Source: Actinomadura cremea
Lineage (GTDB): Bacteria > Actinomycetota > Actinomycetes > Streptosporangiales > Streptosporangiaceae
NCBI RefSeq assembly: GCF_014648495.1
Contig: NZ_BMRF01000001.1
Location: 124,001 to 188,000 of the forward strand
Direction: 5' to 3'
DNA: 64,000 nt
In this document: positions 15,167 to 24,535 of the stretch, in pieces
Position numbering within the stretch: the stretch's first letter is position 1
Layout: each line of letters begins with the position of its first letter
The notes under the pieces: generated by a model
Told to the model about the DNA's origin: nothing
Seen by the model: the letters and a program-made list of their open reading frames with translations, nothing else
The model's database searches: none
Made by a program: the position numbers and the translations under genes

Positions 15167-18100
15167 ATGCGTTTCGGGGTGCTCGGGCCGCTGGGGGTAT
15201 GGACGGCGGACGGCGTCCCGGTGGCGGTGCGCGGGGCGAAGGTCCGCGCGCTGCTGGCCGTCCTGATCGGGCATGAGGGACGGCCGGTGCCGGTGGACCG
15301 GCTGATCGACGATCTGTGGGGCGACGCGCCACCGCGCAATCCGGCCGGGGCGCTGCAGGTCAAGGTCTCGCGGCTGCGCCGGGCCCTGGACGAGGCCGAG
15401 CCCGGCGCCCGGGACCTGCTGTCGTTCGAGGAGGCTCTCGGGTACCGGCTACGGGTGGAACCCGAGGACGTGGACGCGACGCGGTTCACCCGCCTGCTGG
15501 CGCGGGCGCGCGAGGCCCCCGCACCGCGGTCGACGGCGGGCCTGCTGACGGAGGCGCTGGAGCTGTGGCGCGGGCCGGCCTACGCCGACTTCGCCGACGC
15601 GGAGTTCGCGCGGCCGGCCATCGCGTTCCTGGAGGAGCAGCGGATCACCGCCCTCGAGGAACGGGCGGAGGCGCGCCTGGAGCTCGGCGAGCCGGGCGCG
15701 CCGGTGGGCGAGCTGGGGGACCTGGTGGAACGCCATCCGCTGCGCGAACGCCTCCGCGCCGCGTACATGCGCGCCCTGTACGGCACCGGGCGGCAGAGCG
15801 AGGCGCTGGAGACCTACGCCGACCTCCGGGGTCGCCTGCGCGAGGAGCTGGGCCTGGACCCCGGCCCGGAGATCGCCGAGCTCCACCGGCGGATCCTCGA
15901 GCAGGACTCCGCCCTGGCCACCGCGCCCGGTAAGCCTCCGCGGACGAACCTTCCCGCGCAGATCAGCGAGCTGGTCGGGCGCGAGGAGGCGATCGCCCAG
16001 GTCGAGGCGCTGCTGCGGTCCGCGCGGTTGGTCGCCCTCACCGGCCCCGGCGGTGTCGGCAAGACGCGGCTGGCCCTGGAGACCGCCGCGCGGGCCGCCG
16101 CGGACCATCCGGACGGCGTGTGGCTCGTCGAGCTGGCCGGCCTCGAACCGACGGCCGGGGCGCCGGGGGTCGACCGGCTCGCGGAGACCGTCATCGCCGT
16201 GCTCGACATCCGCGACGACACCGCGCCGGGCATGCCGCGTTCCGGCGTACCCGCCGATCCGGTCGAACGGCTCGCCGGGGCGCTGCGGACCCGCCGGGCG
16301 CTGCTCGTCCTGGACAACTGCGAGCACGTGATCGACGCGGTCGCCGCGTTGAGCGAGCGGCTCCTGCGAGCGGCGCCGGAGGTGCGGATCCTCGCCACCG
16401 GCCAGGAGGCCCTGGGTCTCGCCGGGGAGTCGGTCTGGCCGGTCCCGCCGCTGGAGTCGCCCCATTCCCCGGCCGACAGCGGGCCCGCGGCCCTCCGGAG
16501 GTTCAGCGCCGTCCGGCTGTTCGAGGCGCGCGCGGCGGCCGCCGTTGCGGGGTTCGCCGTCGACGCCGCCAACGCCCGCGCGGTCGCGGCGATCTGCCGC
16601 CGGCTGGACGGCGTCCCGCTGGCCCTGGAGCTGGCCGCCACCCGCCTGCGCGCGCTGGACGTCCACGACCTGGCCGAACGGCTCGATGACCGGTTCCGGC
16701 TGCTGTCCTCGGGACACCGCGGCGCCCCGGCCCGGCAGCGGACACTGCGCGCGATGATCGACTGGAGCTGGGAGCTGCTGTCGGAGCCCGAACGCCTCGT
16801 CCTGCGGCGGCTCGCGGTGCACGTGGAGGGCTGCGCGCTGGAGGCGGCCGAGGAGGTCTGCGCGGCCGTCGGCGACGTGGCGCCCGAGGACGTCCTCGAC
16901 CTGCTCGCCCGCCTCGTCGACCGGTCGATGGTGGTCCGGACCGGGGCCGCGGGCGGGACCCGCTACCGGCTGCTGGAATCGGTCGCGGCCTACGCTCTGG
17001 ACCGCCTGGAGGAGGCCGGCGAGACCGAGCGGGTCCGCCTCCGGCACCTGACCTTCCACACCGAGCTGGCCGAACGCGCGGCGCCGCGGCTACACGGCCC
17101 CGACCAGCGTCGCTGGCTTCGGCGCCTGGACGCCGAGCACGGCAACCTGCGCGCGGCGCTCGAGGGGGCCGTGCGGCGGCACGACGCCGGCCTCGCGCTG
17201 CGTCTGGTCAACGCGCTGGCCTGGTACTGGTACCTGCGCGGCAGGATCGGCGAGGGACGGCGCGCGTTCGCGATGGCCCTCGGCATCCGGGCCGAGGCCC
17301 CCGCCGCGGCGAGGGCACGGGCCGAGGCATGGCGGACCGGCCTGGACCTGCTGGGCGAGAACGCAGGGGACTTCCGTACGCCTGAGACCATCGCCGACCC
17401 GGGCGAACGCGCCAGAGCGGAGTGGTTCCTCAGCGACGTGCTGCTCGGCGCCGGCGATCTGGCCCTCAGCCGGGACCTGGCGGGACGGGCGCTGCCGGTG
17501 CTCCGGCGGCTCGGCGACCGCTGGGGCACCGCCGCGGCCCTGGCCACCGAGGCCAACCACGCGCTCGTCCGCGGCGACCTCGGCACGCTCGAACGGTCCG
17601 GAGAGGAGAGCCTGGCGATATTCGGGGAGCTGGGAGACCGGTGGGGGCAGGTCCAGGCCATCGACCTGCTCGGCCGGCTCGCGGAGATCAGGGGCGAGCA
17701 TCGCAGGTCGGCCGATCTCTACCGCGACGGACTCCGGCTCGCCGAGGAGCTCGGGCTGTGGCTGCAGGTCTCGCTGCTCCAGTCCGGGCTCGGCCGGATC
17801 GCCCTGCTGACGGGCGACCATGCCGAGTCGGACCGGCGCCACGAGCGGGGCCGGAGCCTCGCCGCCGAGCACGGCTACCGCCCCGGCGAGGCCTTCGCCC
17901 TCACCGGCCTGGCCCTCACCGCCCGCCGCGCGGGCCGCCTCGACGACGCCGAGGCCCACATGCGCGACGCTCTCGCCTGGGAACGCGAGGTGCGGTACGC
18001 GCCGGGGATCGCGCTCGGGCTGGCCGAGCTCGGCTTCACCGCCGAGCAGCGCGGGGACGCCGCGGCGGCCGGGGAACTCCACCGGGAGGGCCTCGCCGTC

Positions 18101-18409
18101 GCACGGGAAACCGGTGACCCCAGGGCGATCGCGCTCGCCCTCGAAGGTCTGGCCGGAACGGCGGCCCTGTCGGGCGCCCCCGCGGAAGCGGCACGGCTCC
18201 TCGGCGAAGCCGCCGCCCTGCGCGAGTCCGCGGGCGCGCCCCTGCCCCCCGAGGAACGCGGAGACGTCGACCGCGTCACGGCCACGGTGCGGTCCGCCCT
18301 CGGCGACGACGCCTTCGCCACGGCCTTCACCGAGGGTCACGCCACACCCCGCGCTCACGGCGTCCAGCCGAGCGCGCACCCGCCGGTCATCGTTCGGCGT
18401 GTCGGCTGA
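15167..18409 (+). CDS. SARP/AfsR-type transcriptional regulator with NB-ARC and TPR domains
   Basis: A 1080-residue protein with ATG 15167. Residues 1-95 are an OmpR-like winged helix (MRFGVLGPLGVWTADGVPVA, VPVDRLIDDLWGDAPPRNPA). Residues 100-245 are the bacterial transcriptional activation domain (LWRGPAYADFADAEFARPAI, ELGLDPGPEIAELHRRILEQ). An ATPase follows, with Walker A GPGGVGKTRLAL near residue 292 and Walker B-like RALLVLDNCEHVID near 380. The C-terminal 450 residues are TPR-like helical repeats. Such proteins switch on neighbouring genes when their ATPase/TPR part senses a signal. The adjacent divergent FMN reductase-MFS operon is the obvious target. Confidence 0.9.
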   Translation: MRFGVLGPLGVWTADGVPVAVRGAKVRALLAVLIGHEGRPVPVDRLIDDLWGDAPPRNPAGALQVKVSRLRRALDEAEPGARDLLSFEEALGYRLRVEPEDVDATRFTRLLARAREAPAPRSTAGLLTEALELWRGPAYADFADAEFARPAIAFLEEQRITALEERAEARLELGEPGAPVGELGDLVERHPLRERLRAAYMRALYGTGRQSEALETYADLRGRLREELGLDPGPEIAELHRRILEQDSALATAPGKPPRTNLPAQISELVGREEAIAQVEALLRSARLVALTGPGGVGKTRLALETAARAAADHPDGVWLVELAGLEPTAGAPGVDRLAETVIAVLDIRDDTAPGMPRSGVPADPVERLAGALRTRRALLVLDNCEHVIDAVAALSERLLRAAPEVRILATGQEALGLAGESVWPVPPLESPHSPADSGPAALRRFSAVRLFEARAAAAVAGFAVDAANARAVAAICRRLDGVPLALELAATRLRALDVHDLAERLDDRFRLLSSGHRGAPARQRTLRAMIDWSWELLSEPERLVLRRLAVHVEGCALEAAEEVCAAVGDVAPEDVLDLLARLVDRSMVVRTGAAGGTRYRLLESVAAYALDRLEEAGETERVRLRHLTFHTELAERAAPRLHGPDQRRWLRRLDAEHGNLRAALEGAVRRHDAGLALRLVNALAWYWYLRGRIGEGRRAFAMALGIRAEAPAAARARAEAWRTGLDLLGENAGDFRTPETIADPGERARAEWFLSDVLLGAGDLALSRDLAGRALPVLRRLGDRWGTAAALATEANHALVRGDLGTLERSGEESLAIFGELGDRWGQVQAIDLLGRLAEIRGEHRRSADLYRDGLRLAEELGLWLQVSLLQSGLGRIALLTGDHAESDRRHERGRSLAAEHGYRPGEAFALTGLALTARRAGRLDDAEAHMRDALAWEREVRYAPGIALGLAELGFTAEQRGDAAAAGELHREGLAVARETGDPRAIALALEGLAGTAALSGAPAEAARLLGEAAALRESAGAPLPPEERGDVDRVTATVRSALGDDAFATAFTEGHATPRAHGVQPSAHPPVIVRRVG

Positions 18410-18455
18410 GTGGTTCGAGTCGTCCCGCCGGCTTGAACTCCCATGGCGCCTCGGT

Positions 18456-19586
18456 TCACGGGGCGTTGGTGAGCCAGTCGTGGAATCCGGAGGGCCGGTG
18501 GATCCCGATGACGCCGTGCTCGTACAGCCCCCACCCTTCGAGCGGGGGCTTGCCCTCTTCGCGCCAGACCGCCCGCCCGACGCTGTCGGTCAGGCCGAAG
18601 GGGACGCGTCCGACGATCTGCGGGTCGGTCATGTCGTAGGTGACGCGCTCGCTCCACCCTTCACCCCGCCACTGGCCGTGCGTCCAGTCGGAGTCGCCGC
18701 CGTATCCGCCGCCGACGTGGATGGCGAGAGGCAGGAGCGACTCGAGTTCGACGCGGACGTCGGTCCCGTCGGGGGTGCGGAATGCGAGGGTGCCGGTCAG
18801 AGGTGTGCGGGTGCCGGTTCGGTAGTTCGTGGTGACGAGCGGCCAGCCGAGCTGCTCGGTCCGTCCGTCCGGCCAGACGCGGTGGCAGTCGTTGAGGATG
18901 CGGTTCCCGTCGGGTTCCTCCTGGAGGATGATGATCACCGCGAAGTCGTCGAAGGCGATGGGGGTGTAGAGCCACCACATGCCGTCGAACGGCGGTTCCC
19001 CGGGCGCGCCCGCCGGCTCGCTCTCGCCGACCGGCCGGATGCCCCAGGAGCGGTCCCGGGTGCCGCGCCAGGTGTCCGGCGTGATGGCGTACTCCTGGCC
19101 GTCGACCACCAGGCTGCCCTCCCAGGAGCCGACCTGGGCGAAGCGCTGGGCGTCGAGCGTCGCGCGGTGACCGCCGGCGCGCATGACGTGCCGCTGCTCG
19201 GGGATCGCGGGGAAGAGCCCGCGCCAGGTCATGTCGAGGGAGATGCCCTCGGTCTCCTCGATGACCAGCCGTGACGTCTTGAGCGGCTCGATGACCTCGA
19301 TCCGGTAGTTGCCGCAGTGCTGGTTGAGCCGGTCGCTGTCCAGCCTGTCACCGAAGTGCAGTGCCGTCTGCCGGTCGCCGCGCCGAAGGAGGAAGAAGGC
19401 GTCCTTGGTGCCGAGGTTCGGGTAGTAGCCGATCCCGGTGATCATCATGAGGTCGCCGGTGCGGTCGTGGGCGTTCCAGTACGAGCGGTCGTAGAAGTTG
19501 CGGTCGCTGCCGACCCACTCGATGGGGGCGGGGATCTGGTGGATCGGGAACTCGTCGAGCGGGAAGACGCCGGGCACCTCGGGCAT
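18456..19586 (-). CDS. Conserved hypothetical, lipocalin/CrtC-like (DUF7064/7065-type) protein
   Basis: A 376-residue soluble protein; ATG 19586 with GGAGGT 7 bases upstream. It is beta-rich with many Trp/Tyr residues: APIEWVGSDRNFYDRSYWNA, GDLMMITGIGYYPNLGTKDA, DTWRGTRDRSWGIRP and GMWWLYTPIAFDDFAVIII. The RDRSWG and GMWW motifs recall CrtC/hydroxyneurosporene-synthase-like proteins and related actinobacterial hypotheticals linked to lipid or steroid breakdown; I recall the family only loosely. The gene starts 17 bases after the end of the PEP-utilizer-like gene on the same strand, so the two form an operon. The reaction is unknown. Confidence 0.75.
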   Translation of the reverse strand: MPEVPGVFPLDEFPIHQIPAPIEWVGSDRNFYDRSYWNAHDRTGDLMMITGIGYYPNLGTKDAFFLLRRGDRQTALHFGDRLDSDRLNQHCGNYRIEVIEPLKTSRLVIEETEGISLDMTWRGLFPAIPEQRHVMRAGGHRATLDAQRFAQVGSWEGSLVVDGQEYAITPDTWRGTRDRSWGIRPVGESEPAGAPGEPPFDGMWWLYTPIAFDDFAVIIILQEEPDGNRILNDCHRVWPDGRTEQLGWPLVTTNYRTGTRTPLTGTLAFRTPDGTDVRVELESLLPLAIHVGGGYGGDSDWTHGQWRGEGWSERVTYDMTDPQIVGRVPFGLTDSVGRAVWREEGKPPLEGWGLYEHGVIGIHRPSGFHDWLTNAP

Positions 19587-19603
19587 GTGCGGAACCTCCA
19601 GGA

Positions 19604-22048
19604 CTATGCGGTGGCGGGAGGGGACGGGGCGGGGGCGCGGTCCAGCAGCGTGACGGTGCCGCGGTCGCCGTCGACCCGGACCCGGTCGCCGGTGCGGAGC
19701 ACGCGGGTGGCGCCCTGGGTGTTGACCACGCAGGGCAGGCCGTACTCGCGGGCGACGACGGCGCCGTGGGAGACCGAGCTGCCGATGTCGGTGACGAGCG
19801 CGGCGATCAGGGTGAAGTACGGCGTCCAGCCGACGTCGGTCACGGGCGCGACGAGGACCTCGCCGGGGCGCAGGTCCCGAGCCTGCGCGACCGTCGTCGC
19901 GACCCGGACGGTCCCCTCCGCGACCCCGCCGCACGCGGGACGGCCGACGATCACCCCGTCCTCGACGCCCTCCGGGGGTCCGGGCCGGGTCGGAACGGGC
20001 TTGCCGACGGAGACGTCCGGGAACTCGAGCCGGGCCTGGAACGGAAGCGCCGCCCGTCGCGCCGCGGCGCGGTCGACCAGGTCCCGGACGTCGCCGGTGC
20101 CCACCAGGGCCGGGAGCTCCGACCGGTCGAAGAAGAACACCAGGTCCGCATCGGGCAGTCTCCCGGACGCGGCCAACCGCTCGCCCAGCAGGCGATAGCC
20201 GCGGCCGAGCAGGTGGGCGACCAGGACCATGCGCGACTTGGTCGCCTCGCGTCCGCGTGCCCCGGCCCGCGCCAGGCGGGCCATCGCCCGCACCGTCCGG
20301 GAGGCGCCGTCCCGCGGCGGTGCCGGAGCCGGTCGGACGGCGTCGCCGGCGTCCAGGCGGGCACGGAGCATGGCCTGCATGATCGTGCCGAGCCCGTCCG
20401 GGTCGTCCCGCCATGACCGATCACGCATGCACAGCTCCCGGTAGCCCCGGTGGCCGTGGCGCCGCAGGAACTCGTTGAACGTGCGGCCGATCGGACCGGT
20501 GCCTCCGGTCAGCCCGGTCACGGCCTCGGCGGCGTCCCGTTCGAGGAACGCCTCGGCCGCCGCCGGGTCCCCGGCCAGGCGGCCCACCACGTCGTCCAGG
20601 TGCTCCAGCATGACGGCGCTCTCGACGTCGGCGGCGCCGGCCATCATCGCGGCGGCCCGGGAGCGCCCCTCGTCCTCGCCCCGGCCCGCACGGACCGCTT
20701 CGCGCGTCACCGCCTGCTCGAGCACGTTCGCGGCGACGGCGGACCGCGAGGAGGACCGGACGTGGGTGAGCGTGGCCTCGTTGTAGAGCTCGATCCCCGC
20801 GTCGAGCTCCGCGAGCAGAGCCGCCGGCTCCGCGGCGGACGGCGCCTCGAATCGTGCCAGCTCGCGGTCCAGACGGCGGATCGCGCGCCCGGCCGAGAGC
20901 GCGAACGCCGTCAGCCGCACGGTGTTGACCAGGCGACGGGCGAACGGCTTCGGCGGCTTCGGCACCAGCTCGTCCACGACCCTGCCCGCGATCGAGAGCG
21001 AGTACTGCTCGAGGGAGTTGCCGAGGATCCCCGAGCTCAGGGCCGTGCCTTCGGTCATGTTGAGGAACAGGTGGCCCGAGAAGTAGCCCAGCTGCAGCCA
21101 GCGGTCCTCTCGGTAGGCGTCCTGGAAACCGCCGGCGACCTGGACCATCTGCATCGCGTACTCGATCGCCTGGCCGCTGACGGACGCCGTGAGCGGGCAG
21201 AAGGCACCGGGCATCATCTCGCCGATGTTGCACCGGGTGTAGACGTGGTCCTCGCCCGCGACCGTGCTGTCCATCTCGTTCAGGTCACCGGGCAGGGTGG
21301 TGATCGGCCGCGCCTGGAGCCAGCGGATCCCGCCGGTCCGGTCGATCGCCCATTCGAGGTCGAGGGGCATCCCCCACCGCGCCTCCGCGGCCCGCGCGCC
21401 GGCCGCGACGGCCGTCACCTCGTCATCGGTGAGCGCCGGACTCGACGCGGTCTGGCGGTCGACGATCCGTCCGGCGGGGTCGAGCTCGTAGTGGTCCGAG
21501 CTCGCGGAGCCGTCGACCAGCGACTCCCCCAGGCCGGGGACCGCGTCGACCACGCAGAGGTCGCGCCGGCCGCCGGCCGGATCCGCGGTGAACACGACAC
21601 CGGCGGCGCGCGCGTCCACCATCTCCTGGACCACGAGGTGCATCGCGCCGGTGCTCCCGTCGCCCGGCCGGTAGGCGCCCGGCCGGTAGGCGGCCGCCCG
21701 CTCCGCGGACGCTCCGGCCGCGCAGTGCCGGATCGCGGCGAGGAGTTCGCCGTACCCGTTCACGTCCAGGACCGACTCGTACTGGCCGGCGAAGGAGCTC
21801 TCGAGGCCGTCCTCGCCCGAAGCCGAGGAGCGCACCGCGACCGCGCCCGTCCCGTCCGGGGCGGCCATCCGGGCGTGGCGCGCTTCGAGCCCGGCGGGGA
21901 GGTCGCCGGCATCGGCGTTCGCGATGACGAAGGCGGCGGGCACCGGGAAACCGGCGGCGGCCAGCCTCGCGAGGCCGAGGGCCTTGCCGCCGTACCTCGC
22001 GTCGATGACGTCCGACAACTCGACCAGCTCACTCCGCGGCTGCTGCAC
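19604..22048 (-). CDS. PEP/pyruvate-utilizing phosphotransferase-like protein (rifampicin phosphotransferase/PPDK type)
   Basis: An 814-residue protein; GTG 22048 (VQQPRSELVELSDVIDARYG) is chosen since the ATP-grasp domain begins at once. Residues 1-300 form the PPDK ATP-binding domain (GGKALGLARLAAAGFPVPAA, AVAVRSSASGEDGLESSFAG, WAIDRTGGIRWLQARPITTL). A long helical middle region follows. Residues 700-810 are the swivelling PEP-utilizer domain with the phospho-histidine motif SVSHGAVVAREYGLPCVVNT. Relatives phosphorylate small molecules such as rifampicin using ATP and water, or make PEP. A 15-bp near-duplication gives AYRPGAYRPG near residue 125. The substrate is unknown. It is divergent from a TetR gene. 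Confidence 0.88.
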   Translation of the reverse strand: MQQPRSELVELSDVIDARYGGKALGLARLAAAGFPVPAAFVIANADAGDLPAGLEARHARMAAPDGTGAVAVRSSASGEDGLESSFAGQYESVLDVNGYGELLAAIRHCAAGASAERAAAYRPGAYRPGDGSTGAMHLVVQEMVDARAAGVVFTADPAGGRRDLCVVDAVPGLGESLVDGSASSDHYELDPAGRIVDRQTASSPALTDDEVTAVAAGARAAEARWGMPLDLEWAIDRTGGIRWLQARPITTLPGDLNEMDSTVAGEDHVYTRCNIGEMMPGAFCPLTASVSGQAIEYAMQMVQVAGGFQDAYREDRWLQLGYFSGHLFLNMTEGTALSSGILGNSLEQYSLSIAGRVVDELVPKPPKPFARRLVNTVRLTAFALSAGRAIRRLDRELARFEAPSAAEPAALLAELDAGIELYNEATLTHVRSSSRSAVAANVLEQAVTREAVRAGRGEDEGRSRAAAMMAGAADVESAVMLEHLDDVVGRLAGDPAAAEAFLERDAAEAVTGLTGGTGPIGRTFNEFLRRHGHRGYRELCMRDRSWRDDPDGLGTIMQAMLRARLDAGDAVRPAPAPPRDGASRTVRAMARLARAGARGREATKSRMVLVAHLLGRGYRLLGERLAASGRLPDADLVFFFDRSELPALVGTGDVRDLVDRAAARRAALPFQARLEFPDVSVGKPVPTRPGPPEGVEDGVIVGRPACGGVAEGTVRVATTVAQARDLRPGEVLVAPVTDVGWTPYFTLIAALVTDIGSSVSHGAVVAREYGLPCVVNTQGATRVLRTGDRVRVDGDRGTVTLLDRAPAPSPPATA

Positions 22049-22075
22049 GGCAGTTACGTTACACTTTGCTCGAAA

Positions 22076-22675
22076 ATGAACAACCCCACCGGAAGACCTC
22101 GTGACGCCCGCATCGACGGCGCCGTCCTGGACGCCGCCGCCGCGCTCCTGACGGAGGTCGGCTACGCCGAAGTGACCGTGGCCGCGATCGCCGACCGCGC
22201 CGGCACGTCCCGGCCCGCGGTCTATCGGCGCTGGCCGAGCAAGGCCCACCTCATCCACGAGGCGACCTTCCGCGACAACGTCACCGCCGCCCCCCTGCGG
22301 ACGGGCTCGTTCGCCGAAGACCTGCGCGAGCTGGTGAGACGGATCGCGGAACTCCTGACCACTCCGCTGGCCCGGATCGCCGTTCCCGGCCTGATCGCCG
22401 AAGCCGCGACCGACCCGGTCCTCCACCGGCGCGTCCTCGAGCGGTTCTCCGCCGAGGGGTGGCGCGGCCTCGACGCCGACCTCGACGCGGCCGTCCGGAG
22501 CGGAGAACTCGACGCCGACGTCGACACGGTCGTGATCCTGGAGATGATCATCGGCTCCGCGCTGGCCGCGACGCTGATCAGAGGGCCCGACGGCCTCACC
22601 GCGGGCTGGGTCGACAGGACCACCCGCATCCTCCTCAACGGCGTGCGGCCCGCGGATCGCCCGGGACCGTCCTGA
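22076..22675 (+). CDS. TetR/AcrR family transcriptional regulator
   Basis: A 199-residue repressor, ATG 22076. The N-terminal HTH (RIDGAVLDAAAALLTEVGYA, VTVAAIADRAGTSRPAVYRR, WPSKAHLIHEA) is standard. The C-terminal ligand domain (TetR_C-like, LIAEAATDPVLHRRVLERFS) runs to about residue 190. The start codons of this gene and of the divergent phosphotransferase gene are only 27 bases apart. The AT-richer spacer (GTTACGTTACAC repeat) must hold both promoters and the operator, so repression of both genes by this protein is very likely. Its transcript may be leaderless. The ligand is unknown. Confidence 0.92.
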   Translation: MNNPTGRPRDARIDGAVLDAAAALLTEVGYAEVTVAAIADRAGTSRPAVYRRWPSKAHLIHEATFRDNVTAAPLRTGSFAEDLRELVRRIAELLTTPLARIAVPGLIAEAATDPVLHRRVLERFSAEGWRGLDADLDAAVRSGELDADVDTVVILEMIIGSALAATLIRGPDGLTAGWVDRTTRILLNGVRPADRPGPS

Positions 22676-22722
22676 CGATCCCGGGTCCGAACACCACTAC
22701 CGCGGAAGCGGAGCCGGCACGC

Positions 22723-23739
22723 TCATGGGGTTCTGCTCAGTTCGGTCGCGAGGGCGGCGATCGTCTCCTTCGGGTGGGTCGATCCGGGGAAGTAGGCGCA
22801 GACCCGCTCGGCCACGTCGCCGAACCGGGCCTTGATCTCCGCGGCGCACTCGGCGGGCGTTCCGACGACCGCCAGAGTCCGCATCACCGTGTCGTCGATC
22901 AGACCGATCATGGCCATGATGTCGCCGGTCTTCGACAGCGCGTTCAGCTCGGGTTGCAGGTCCCCCCAGCCCTCGATCTCCAGGACCGGCCTGTACGCCG
23001 GGGTCGAGCCGTAGAACGCGAGCAGCCCCTTCACCCCGAACGCCGCGGCCTCGATCTCCTCGGGAGTGTCGCCCATCGCGACGATCGCCTGCGGATACAG
23101 GTCGATCCGCTCGCGCCCCGCCGACTCCAGCCCCTCGGCCACAGCCGGGAGAGTGCGCTCGCGGAAGTGCCGGTGGCTGTGGAACGGCATCACCAGCAGG
23201 CCGTCGGCGACCTCGGCCGCGGTCCGGGTCATCACCGGGCCCAGCGCGCCGAGCAGGACCGGCGGAACGCCGTACGGGTTCGGCCCGGGGACGAACGTCG
23301 CGGGCATCAGGGTGTGCCTGGTGAACTCGCCGCGGAAGTCGAGCGGCGTACCGTCCTGCCAGGAGTTCAGGATCGCCTTCACCGCGAGCACCGTCTCGCG
23401 CATCCGGGCGGCCGGCCTGCTCCAGGTCGAGCCGTACCGCTTCTCGATGTGCGGCCTGATCTGCGAGCCCAGTCCGAGCCGGAACCGGCCCTTGCTCAGC
23501 AGTTGCAGGTCGTAGGCCATGTTGGCCAGGTTCATCGGGCTGCGGGGAATCGCGATCGCGACGTTGGTCATCAGGTCGGTCGACGGTACGTCCGCCGAGC
23601 CGGCCGCGACGATCAGCGGCAGGAACACGTCGTGCGGGCCCTCGAAGGTGAACAGGCCGTCCACCCCGGCGGCGATCAGCGCGCGGGCACGCTGCGCCGC
23701 CTCGTCCGGCCGGCCGTCCAGTTGCACATCGAGCTTCAT
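22723..23739 (-). CDS. LLM-class F420-dependent oxidoreductase (TIGR03617 type)
   Basis: A 338-residue TIM-barrel protein; ATG 23739 (MKLDVQLDGRPDEAAQRARA) is favoured over the upstream in-frame start because family members begin here. Motifs include GLFTFEGPHDVFLPLIVAAG, SPMNLANMAYDLQLLSKGRF, RLGLGSQIRPHIEKRYGSTW and the ending GSTHPKETIAALATEL. Family members use cofactor F420 to oxidise or reduce alcohols and lipids. It converges on the TetR gene (ends 47 bases apart). The cluster of TetR, phosphotransferase, CrtC-like and F420 enzyme may act on one hydrophobic compound, which is an inference. Confidence 0.9.
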   Translation of the reverse strand: MKLDVQLDGRPDEAAQRARALIAAGVDGLFTFEGPHDVFLPLIVAAGSADVPSTDLMTNVAIAIPRSPMNLANMAYDLQLLSKGRFRLGLGSQIRPHIEKRYGSTWSRPAARMRETVLAVKAILNSWQDGTPLDFRGEFTRHTLMPATFVPGPNPYGVPPVLLGALGPVMTRTAAEVADGLLVMPFHSHRHFRERTLPAVAEGLESAGRERIDLYPQAIVAMGDTPEEIEAAAFGVKGLLAFYGSTPAYRPVLEIEGWGDLQPELNALSKTGDIMAMIGLIDDTVMRTLAVVGTPAECAAEIKARFGDVAERVCAYFPGSTHPKETIAALATELSRTP

Positions 23740-23884
23740 TGACCGATCTCCGTTCCGCCCGACGCCACGTGTCCGCGGGCGATGAGGTCCGATGTCACCG
23801 CCGGCCCGCCGGCGCCCGCCGCTCATCCTGCCGCGAACCGGACGGACCGGCCTAGTCGAAGTCGGTGCCTTTTCGCTGCTCCTG

Positions 23885-24480
23885 TTAGCGGACGGGGTAG
23901 GCGTGCAGGATCGTTTCTGATGCAAGGGGTCTCCTCAGCCGCTGGGGAAGGTCCGGGACGGCGGGGGCGTCGTTCGTCCATTCGGCGTCGAGGTAGTGGA
24001 CGGTGCCCGTCGCCCCGCCCTTCCGCTCCGCGTCGGCGGTGATCTGCTCGGCGAGGACCTGGGACGTCTCCGGGTCGATGATCAGCCGGATTCCGGTGCC
24101 GCCGGACTGCGGGGTCGTCCGCGTGAACTCCAGCGCGACGCCCTTCCGGCCGAGCCCGTCGGCGGCCTCGCCCGCGGAGCAGGCGTCGGGCCGCTCGGCC
24201 AGGACGCGGAACGCGGCCGCCCGCACCTCGGGTTGACCGGCTGCCCGGTGAGCAGGCCGACGAACGCCTCCGGCAGGTAGCCCTCACGGGTGATGGGCGC
24301 CCTGCCCGTCTCGGCGTCCGGCGCGGTCCGCGGGACGTTGCGTTCCGCGAGCGCCTTCAGCTTCCCGGCTCCGCGGCGGCGGCGAGCATGATCGTCTGCG
24401 CGGTGGGGCCTGCGCGGGCCGTGCCGTGTCGTAGTCGTCCCGCCGGTCGAACGCGGCGGGGAACGTCTCCGCCGCCACGT
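23885..24480 (-). pseudogene. CU044_5270-family-like protein, broken by frameshift
   Basis: One frame (minus, about 24350 to 24235) reads LKALAERNVPRTAPDAETGR and EGYLPEAFVGLLTGQPVNP. A second frame (24226 to 23885) continues EVRAAAFRVLAERPDACSAG, GIRLIIDPETSQVLAEQITA and ends ETILHAYPVR. Restoring one G near 24232 would join them. The combination resembles the C-terminal domain of the actinobacterial CU044_5270 family of membrane-anchored proteins next to ECF sigma factors, but neither the anchor nor a sigma factor is found here. Either a decayed gene or a sequencing error at the G-rich site explains it. Confidence 0.55.
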
Positions 24481-24535
24481 CGCCGGCGGCCGCACGTCAG
24501 GCGGACGGCCGACCGGCGGCCCGCTGGACGGCTCG

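Noticed and set aside
21655-21690. Tandem GCCGGTAGGCG repeat as a regulatory site
   Set aside because: It lies inside the phosphotransferase coding region and simply encodes a repeated AYRPG stretch.
20450-22675. Plus-strand frame opposite the phosphotransferase gene
   Set aside because: Only the part from ATG 22076 is the TetR gene. The upstream 540 residues are antisense shadow.
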